From contig JALGPY010000007.1 in the NCBI GenBank assembly GCA_023055425.1, positions 13,960,001 to 14,024,000 of the forward strand: a stretch of 64,000 nt of DNA, in the 5' to 3' direction. Origin of the DNA: Linanthus parryae. Taxonomy: Eukaryota > Streptophyta > Magnoliopsida > Ericales > Polemoniaceae. Shown here piece by piece: positions 34,287-44,500 of the stretch. The position numbers and the translations under genes were made by a program. The first letter of the stretch is position 1. Each line of letters begins with the position of its first letter. A model generated the notes under the pieces. That model searched no databases, had not been told where the DNA came from, and saw only the letters and a list, made by a program, of their open reading frames with translations.

Positions 34287-37200
34287 AATCGATTCCTTAG
34301 GCACAATCTTCATCAACATCATCTACCTATCAGCTGCTACCATGGAAAGTGAATCAGCAGCAACAACAATAATGGATGGCCAGTTTCATATTCTGGCCGT
34401 CGATGACAGCATCATCGACCGCAAATTAATCGAAAGGCTCCTCAAAATTTCCTCTTACCGTGTCACTGTTGTCCCTTCCGTCTCCAAGGCTCTCGAGTTC
34501 CTCGGTCTCCTAAATACTAACCATCACCAACCACAAGAAGAACCATCATCAGCATCATCTCCATATCCATCTCAAGAACACCAAGTAGTAGTGAATTTGA
34601 TTATTTCAGACTACAGCATGCCTGACATGACTGGCTACGACCTGTTGAGAAAGATTAAGGACTCTGATTCCTGCAAGGACATACCCTTCGTCATCATGTC
34701 ATCCGAGAACATCCCTTCCAGAATCAACAGATGTTTGGAACAGGGTGCCCAGGAGTTCTTCCTCAAGCCCGTTCAGATGTCAGATGTCAACAAGTTGAAG
34801 CCCTATTTGATGAGAGACAGAATCATTGCTTCTACTACTTCAAAGAGAAAGAGCATTGAAGATGGGTTCATGCCTCCTCATAGATCATCAACAAGATCCA
34901 GGTTCATCAACACCAACCTGGAAATGACCTGCTAGGCAACCCTTAATGCTTTTTTTTTTTTTTATTAATTTATGTGTACAGACTCATCATCAGAGTTAGG
35001 ATATATTATTACAAACTAGTATTAAATGAGATCATGACTACTTTGTTTGTTCATTACCACTCCGTTTCTTCTCTTCCTACCCCTTTTGACTTTTTCGGTC
35101 GTAGCTGGGTCACTTTGACCCTGCAATTTAGATGGCAAAACGATATAATTTTTTGATAAATTTTTCATGACATTGTAGAGCAACACTTATTCTACAACAC
35201 TGTGAAAGAATTGTCAAAAAATTACTTCGTTTTTCTATCCAAATCACCAAGTCAAAGTGACCCAGTAAATAGTGACAAAAGTCAAAAGGGGTAGGAAGAG
35301 AGGAAACGGAGTGGTAGTAGATTGTCCTTTCTTGTTAGCTCTGAAGAGGAAAAAAGAAAAAAGAAAAAAAAGCACACTAGCTCTATTTGAGAAATTGATT
35401 GTTATGCTATACCCATAAACAGATTTTGCTCATTCTCTCCATGTCGTTGGAAATCCCCCTTTTTCCTGATTAATTTCTGATCTTCTACCTTCACTTGACA
35501 ATCTTCCCTATATGACAAAAATGTAAAGCAACAAGTTCACTGGAAGCAAAGTCACCTTCATACTGACATTATTTATTTATTATGCCTCCCTTCTTTCTCA
35601 ACATGGATTCCAATTTTCCCTTTAACTTCAAGGGATTCCTTAATTGATGCCTCAATTTCCAGGCTTTGTTGATGAAAGTTTGATTAAATAAATATAAATA
35701 AAAACTAAGACTCTCCAAATAGACCCCCAAAGATCTCACTTATTACCGGGATTGAGGTGTGATTGTTTAATGGAATTCAGAACACAAGTGGATTAAGAAT
35801 CTCACAGCCAAAGCATGAATCCATACAAGAACCTTCAAACACTTCTCAAATTGATACCCCATTTATATAGCTCTAGAAATCATACTGATACTCTCCAGCG
35901 GAACTCGGAGTACGACTTGCCGAACTTGTGCTTGAAGAGCGTGAAGTGGTGGTCGGCATTGAGGAGGTGGTCCTCGCCGACGACCTACCAGATCAAGAGA
36001 TCGTCGGAGTTCTCATCGTCGGCGATTGCGAAGGAAGTCGTCGCGATGAGGGGAGAGAAAACGAAGATAAAGCGAGCCATTGATTGATGAAGATGAAATC
36101 ACTGTTTTTATTTTCCGTTGGCTCATATCTATAGATACTTGTGTGTCACGAAAGATTAGCACGTTGGAACATGTTTTAAAGGAGCAACTTTTTAGTGCTC
36201 CATTAGAGCACGGTGCTCTACAACCAAGTAGAGCAATTTCATAGCCGAGTCTATGCTAATAAACTTCATTTATTAGCAGTGCTCTAATGGGGCACCACGT
36301 GGTGCTCTTTATTAGCCGTGCTGTAATGGAGCACCACGTGGTGCTCCTCATCTCAATCTTTAAGGAAGAGATCGAAGTTTATTAGAGCACCACGTGCTGC
36401 TAATAAACTTAATTTATTAGCAGACTCGTAAAAAACACAGACAATTTCATTTTCATCAAGCAATGGCTCGCTTTCTCTCTATCTTCGTTTTCTCTCTCCT
36501 CATCGCGACGACTTCCTTCGCAATCGTCGACGATGAGAACTCCGAGGATCCCTTGATCCGGCAGGTTGTCGGCGAGGAGCACAATTACAGATTCTCGGTG
36601 TTCAAGGCTAACTTGCGCCGGGCCCGTCGTCACCAGGAGCTCGATCCCTCGGCGTCTCACGACGTCACTCAGTTCTCGGATCTGACTCTGGCTGAGTTAT
36701 GGACGAAGCACCTCAGTCTCAGCTCGGCCATCCCGATGACACTAAAAAGGCTCCGATCCGTCCAGCCAAAGATCTGCGGAGGATTTCGATTGGAGAGATC
36801 ATGGAGCGGTCACGCCCGACAAAAACCAGGTATTGTTCTCACTTACTGAGTTAGTGGGTTTGAGGTGTGATTGTTTAATAGAATTCAGAACACAAGTGGA
36901 TTAATAATCCACCTCCAAAGCATAAATCCATACAAGAGGAACCTTCTGACACTTCTCATACTGATAGTCTGATACCCATTTATACAGATTTGGTACACGA
37001 CTCTGGATATCCTACTGATACTCATTGATCTTAAATCTCACCTTCAATATCCCAGGAGGCCAGGACACTCTTTGTCCTTTTGATTTCAGCCCCGCAGGAG
37101 CATGTTCATCAACTAATGGACGTGCCTAGACACCACCTCATTCCAGCACCCAAATTCACCAAAATTCTCCGAAAGAATAATATGTATCTTTCCACTATAC

Positions 37201-40200
37201 TAGTGATGCCTTGGGCAATAAGTCCCCACGAGTGCCTTGGGTTAAAAGTTGGGACACTTCTTGCTCCAGCACTAGCCCAGTCCTGCCTCTCGCGACGCCC
37301 CACCATCACATGGACGCCTACCTATGCACGAAATCTAAAAAAATCCAAAAAGAATATTGGGGTGCCCATGGTCATTTCCCAAACAGATGAAAACGTACAT
37401 GATAAAGTACATGAAATATTGTTTTTTTCCTGGAGCTTAAGTGCTCATGGAGTCCCCTGCCACAAAACACATGAATATGCTCTAACATGTTGGGCTTTTG
37501 GGCAGGGGCTCTAGGGAAAGACGCTGTCCATACACTTTTTGGTACGTGTTTCTACCAGTTGAGGGAGGGACAATGACGCAACACTGCTTATCGCCAGTGC
37601 TAGTATTATTATATTAACTGTAATCATTTATTATTCTTATTAATAAAAATTACACTAATTAATAAAGAACAAAGAGTCATAGCCTTAGTAGTCGGTAGGG
37701 TGGACTGAAATCAAATAAAGAAAGATACATAAATAGAAATAAAGGGTGAGAGATTTTCCCGAGTGAGTTGCGATTATATTATTAGATAGTAGAAGATTAT
37801 GATGTTTGTCGGATCTTCCCAATCCTCTTCTCTCCACTTGTCTGCTCTGTCATTATCCTTTCCTCCTCTTCTCAAAGATACCCCCCACACATCACATGTC
37901 ACCTGAAGATGAAGATTTGCCCACCCAGGATCATATAATATCTCTCGGATTTTGCCTCCTCTTCCTCCTCCCTCCACAATCCCTTCTTCCTTTCATATTA
38001 TTTCTTCCTCATACTCACCCTCCTATAAATATTAACTCTCCCCAACTATCATCCATCATCGACCATCAATAAACTCCTCTCTGTCTCTCTCTCTCTCTCC
38101 TAAATCGATTCCTTAGGCACAATTATCATCATCATCATCATCAACCTGTCTGCTGCTACCATGGACAGTGAATCAGTAGCAACAATAACAATGGATGCCC
38201 AGTTCCATATTCTGGCCGTCGATGACAGCATCATCGACCGCAAATTGATCGAAAGGCTCCTCAAAATTTCCTCTTACCGTGTCACCGTTGTCCCTTCCGT
38301 CTCCAAGGCTCTCGAGTTCCTCGGTCTCCTAAATACCAATGACCATCACCAACCACAAGATTCATCAGCATCATCTCCATCTCAAGAACAAGTAGTAGTG
38401 AATTTGATTATTTCAGACTACAGCATGCCTGACATGACGGGCTACGATCTGTTGAGAAAGATTAAGGACTCTGATTCCTGCAAGGACATACCCTTCGTCA
38501 TCATGTCATCCGAGAACATCCCTTCCAGAATCAATAGATGTTTGAAACAGGGTGCCCAGGAGTTCTTCCTCAAGCCCGTTCAGATGTCAGATGTCAACAA
38601 GTTGAAGCCCTATTTGATGAGAGACAGAATCATTGCTTCTTCTTCTTCTTCAAAGAGAAAGAGCATGGAAGATGGCTTCTTGCCTCCTCATAGATCTTCA
38701 TCAAGATCCAGGTTGATCAACAGCAACCTGGAAATGACCTGCTAGGCAACCCATCATAATGCCTTTTTTTATTAATTTATGTGTACAGACTCATCGTCAA
38801 CAGAGTTAGGATATATTATTACAAACTAGTATTAGATGAGATCATGACTAGTTTGTTTGTTCATTAGTAGATTGTTCTTACTTGTTAGTTCTGATGAGGG
38901 AAAAAAACAGTAGCTATTTGAGAAATTGATTTTTATGCTATACCCAAAACGAATTTTGCTCATTCTCTCCGTTTCGTTGGAAATCCCCCCTTCTCCTGAT
39001 TAATTTCTGATCTTCTCTAACCTTCACTTGACAATCTCTACTATATAACCAAAATGTAAAGCGACAAGTTCACCGGAAGCTAAATCACCTTCATACTGAC
39101 ATTATTTATTATACCTCCCTTCTTTCTCACTATGGATTCCAATTTTCCCTTCAACTTCAAGTGAATCCTTGATTGAGGCCTCAATTTTCCAGGCTAGTTG
39201 ATGAAATTTTGAACTTATTCCACCCATACTAAAAATCAATAATAAAAATAAAGACTCCCCCCAAATAGACCCCCACAGATCTCACTTACCGGGATTGAGG
39301 TGTGATTGTTTAACGGAATTCAGAACACAAATGGATTAAGAATCTCACCTCCAAAGCATAAATCCATACAAGAGGAACCTTCAAACACTTCTCATACTGA
39401 TACCCATTTATATAGATATAGAAATCCTACTGATACTCATTGATCTTAAATCTCACCTTCAATATCCCAGGACACTCTCTATCCTTTTGATTTCAGCCCA
39501 GCAGGAGCATATTAGTCAACTAATGGATGTGCCTAGACACCATTCACCAAAATTCTCCGAACGAATACTATGTATCTTTCCACCAGAGTTGTGATGCCTT
39601 GGGCAATAAGTCCCCAGGAGTGCCTTGGGTTAAAAGTTGGGACACTTCATGATCCAGCACTGCCCCAGTCCTGCTTCTCACGACGCCCCACCATCACATG
39701 GGCGCCTACCTATGCACGAAATTTAAATATATCCAAAAAGAATATTGGGGTGCCCATGGTCATGTCCCAAACAGATGGAAACGTACATGATAAGTACATG
39801 AATTACGTTTTTTTCCTAGAGCCTAAGTGCCGAGGGAGTCCGCTGCCACATAGTACATGAACATGCTCTAAGGGCATGTCCACCCTTTGGGGCACCAGGG
39901 CAGAAGGCAAGGGGTTCTGGGGCAAGACACTCTTCACTGCTTTTTGAAGTTTGTCTCCACCCGTTTGGGGCAGGGGGAGAGGCAAGACACTGTTCACTGT
40001 TTAAAAAAAATATAAATGTTTGTATTTTGTGTTTTAGTAGTATTTTACACAATCTAACAATTACTACAAACTAGAACATTGTTACAAAAAAAAAAAAAAA
40101 AAAAAAAAACTATAAACTAGAACAAACATATTACAAATAAAACAATTAAACGAAGTACTGAATCATTTCAAAAAAAAATGAAGTAATCAGTTCCTTCTTC

Positions 40201-41475
40201 CTCCCAAGTCAATTTTTGTGAACTGTGTACTTTTTTTTCCTAAAAGTTCTTGAAACTATTTTATCTTTTCTCTTGTGTGTTTTTTTTCTCTGTTTTTGAA
40301 ACTGTTTTTTTTTTTTTCTTTTTGATGATTTACAAACTGTTTTCGAATGTTTTTTTTTTCTGTTTATTCAAACAGTTATTGACACTGTTTTTTTTCTGTT
40401 TTTTCAGCTGTTTTTTTTTTTTTTTCTGTTTTTGCAAACAGTTTTAGCAAACTGCTTTTTAAACTGTTTTTTTTCCAGTGTTTGCAAACAACTTTGAAAC
40501 AGTTTTTTTCAAGATTTTGCAAACAGATTTTTCAGTTTTGCAAACTGTTTTATTCTCAGTTTTGCAAACTCTTTTTTTCCAGTTCTGCAAACTTTTTTTT
40601 TTCTTAGGTTTTGCAATCTGTTTTTAATAGTCACATTGTGCAGTTAAAAAAAAACTGTTTTTTTCAGGTTTTTTCTCAGGTTTTGCAAACTGATTTTTAA
40701 TAGTCACATTTTTAGGTTTAACATGATAATTTATTTTTGAAACTAGTATTTGAGGGTGAAATTCGGTGGAATCTCTATGTGGCAAAAAGGCTAGAAGGCA
40801 AGGCAAGAGGCCAGAATTGCCCAAGCTAAGAAAAGTGAGAAAAGTGTGAAATTGGGCAATTCTAGCCTTGGCAAGAATTTGTGGAAGGAGAGGTGAATCT
40901 TGAGAAAAAGGGGGTACGGAGGGCAAGGATGATGCGGTGCCTTGGCTAGAAGGCATTGGTGGACATGCCCTAACATGTTGAGGCTTTTTTCCCAGTGCTA
41001 GTATTATTGTATTTATTAATTGCAATCATTTATTATTCTTAGTTATAAAATATTACTCTAATTTTAATTAAGAGCGAGGAGTCATAGCCTTCGTAGTCGG
41101 TAGGGTGGACCGAAATCAAATAAAGAAAGATACGTAAATAGAGAGATAGGGCAAGTGATTCTTCCGAGTGAGTGGCGATTATATTAGATAGTAGTAAGAT
41201 TATAATGTTTGTCGGATCTTCCCAAATCCTCTTCTCACCACTTGTCTGCTCTGTTATTATCCTTTCCTCCTCTTCTCAAAGATACCCCCCACACATCACA
41301 TGTCACCTGAAGATGAAGATTTGCCCACCCAATATCATATCATATCTCTAGGATTTTGCCTCCTCTTCCTCCTCCCTCCACAATCCCTTCTTCCTTTCAT
41401 TTTATTTCTTCCTCATACTCACCCTCCTATAAATATTAACTCTCCCCCACTATCCTTCATCATCCACCATCATTA

Positions 41476-41526
<51 letters not shown>

Positions 41527-44500
41527 AATCAATTCCTTAGGCACAATCATCATCATCATCAACCTATCTGCTGCTTCCATGGACAGTGAATCAGCAGCAA
41601 CAACAACAATGGATGCCCAGTTCCACATTCTGGCCGTCGATGACAGCATCATCGACCGCAAATTGATCGAAAGGCTCCTCAAAATTTCCTCTTACCGTGT
41701 CACTGTTGTCCCTTCCGTCTCCAAGGCTCTCGAGTTCCTCGGTCTCTTAAATACTAATGACTATCACCAACCACAAGAATCATCATCATCATCTCCATCT
41801 CAAGAACAAGTAGTAGTGAATTTGATTATTTCAGATTACAGTATGCCTGACATGACGGGCCACGACCTGTTGAGGAAGATTAAGGACTCTGATTCCTGCA
41901 AGGACATACCCTTCGTCATCATGTCCTCCGAGAACATCCCCTCCAGAATCAGCAGATGTTTGGAACAGGGTGCCCAGGAGTTCTTCCTCAAGCCCGTTCA
42001 AATGTCAGATGTCAACAAGTTGAAGCCTTATTTGATGAGAGACAGAATCATTGCTTCTTCTTCTTCTTCAAAGAGAAAGAGCATGGAAGATGGCTTCTTG
42101 CCCCCTCATAGATCATCATCAAGATCCAGGTTCATCAACACCAACCTGGAAATGACTTGCTAGGCAACCTTTCATAACGCCTTTTTTTTTATTAATTTAA
42201 GTGTACAGACTCATCATCATCAGAGTTAGGATATATTATTACAAACTAGTATTAGATGAAATCATGACTACTTTGTTTGTTCATTAGTAGATGGTTCTTC
42301 TTGTTAGCTCTGAAGAGGAAAAAGAAAAAAGAAAAAAGCACACTAGCTATTTGAGAAATTGATTGTTATGTTATACACAGAAACAGATTTTGCTCATTCT
42401 CTCCATGTCCCCTTTTCCTGATGAATTTCTGATCTTCTTCTACCTTTATTTGACAATCTTCCCTATACGACAAAAATGTAAAGCAACAAGTTCACTGGAA
42501 GCAAAGTCACCTTCATACTGACATTACTTCTTATACCTCCCTTCTTTCTCACTATGGATTCCAATTTTCCCTTTAACTTCAAGGGATTCCTTAATTGATG
42601 CCTCAATTTCCAGGCTTGCTGATGAAACTTTTGATTTAATATATAAATAAAGACTCCCCAAATAGACCCCCACAGATCTCACTTTTACCGGGATTCAGGT
42701 GTGATTGTTTAATGGAATTCAGAACACAAGTAGATTAAGAATCTCACCTCCAAAGCACAAATCCATACAAGAAGAACCTTCAGACACTTCTCAAACTGAT
42801 ACCCATTTATATAGCTCTAGAAATCATATTGATACTCTCCAGCGGAACTCGGAGTACGACTTGCCGAATTGAGCTTGAAGAGCGTGAAGTGGTGGTCGGC
42901 GTTGAGGAAGTGGTCCTCGCCGACGACCTACCAGTTCAAGGGATCGTCGGAGTTCTCATCGTCGGCGATTGCGAAGGAAGTCGTCGCGATGAGGAGAGAG
43001 AAAACGAAGATAAAGCGAGCCATTGATTGATGAAGATGAAATCACTGTTTTTATTTTCTATTGGCTCATATCTATAGATACTTGTGTGTCACGAAAGATT
43101 AACACATTGGAACATGTTTTAAAGGAGCAACTTTTTAGTGCTCCATTAGAGCACGGTGCTCTACAACCAAGTAGAGCAATTTCATAGCCGAGTCTATGCT
43201 AATAAACTTCATTTATTAGCAGTGCTCTAATGGGGCACCACGTGGTGCTCCATGGTGCTAATAAACTTCATTTATTAGCAGTGCTTTAATGGAGCACCAC
43301 GTGGTGCTCCTCGTCTCAATCTTTAAGGAAGAGATCGAAGTTTATTAGAGCACCACGTGCTGCTAATAAACTTAATTTATTAGCAGACTCGTAAAAAACA
43401 CAGACAATTTCATTTTCATCAAGCAATGGCTCGCTTTCTCTCTCCTCATCGCGACGACTTATCGTCGACGATGAGAACTCCGAGGATCCCTTGATCCGGC
43501 AGGTTGTCGGCGAGGACCACCTCCTCAACCCCGATCCGGCAGGTTGTCGGCGAGGAGCACAATTACAGATTCTCGGTGTTCAAGGCTAACTTGCGCCGGG
43601 CCCGTCGTCACCAGGAGCTCGATCCCTCGGCGTCTCACGACGTCACTCAGTTCTCCAATCTGACTCCGGCTGAGTTCCGGAAGAAGCACCTCAGTCTACG
43701 GCTCGGCCTTCCCGATGACACTAACAAGGCTCCGATCCTTCCGACCAAAGATCTACCGGAGGATTTCGATTGAAGAGATCATGGAGCGGTCACGCCCGAC
43801 AAAAACTAGGTATTGTTCTCACTTACTGAGTTACTGGGTTTGAGGTGTGATTGTTTAATAGAATTCAGAACACAAGTGGATTAAGAATCTCACCTCCAAA
43901 GCATAAATCCATACAAGAGGAACCTTCAGACACTTTTCATACTGATATTCTGATACCCGTTTATACAGTACACGACTCTGGATATCCTACTGATACTCAT
44001 TGATATTAAATCTCACCTTCAATATCCCAGGACACTCTTTGTCCTTTTGATTTTAGCCCCGCAGGAGCATGTTCATCAACTAATGGACGTGCCTAGAAAC
44101 CACCTCATTCCAGCACCGAAATTCACCAAAATTCTCCGAAAGAATACTATGTATATTTCCACTAGACTTGTGATGCCTTGGGCAATAATAAGTCCCCACG
44201 AGTGCCTTGGGTTAAAATTTGGGACACTTCTTGCTCCAGCACTGCCCCAGTCCTGCTTCTCACGACGCCCCACCATCACATGGGCGCCTACCTAAGCAAG
44301 AAATCTAACAATATCCAAAAAGGATATTGGGGTGCCCATGGACATGTCCCAAACCGATGGACACGCTTTGAGGTGTGAGGGCTATAGCCCCCACTCAACT
44401 ATGTAAAATTGTGATTTTACTCTATCAAATGTCCACTAAATGCATTTTAGCCCCCACTTAATTTTATTAATAACCCTTTTTGTTTATGTTTTTTTCATTA

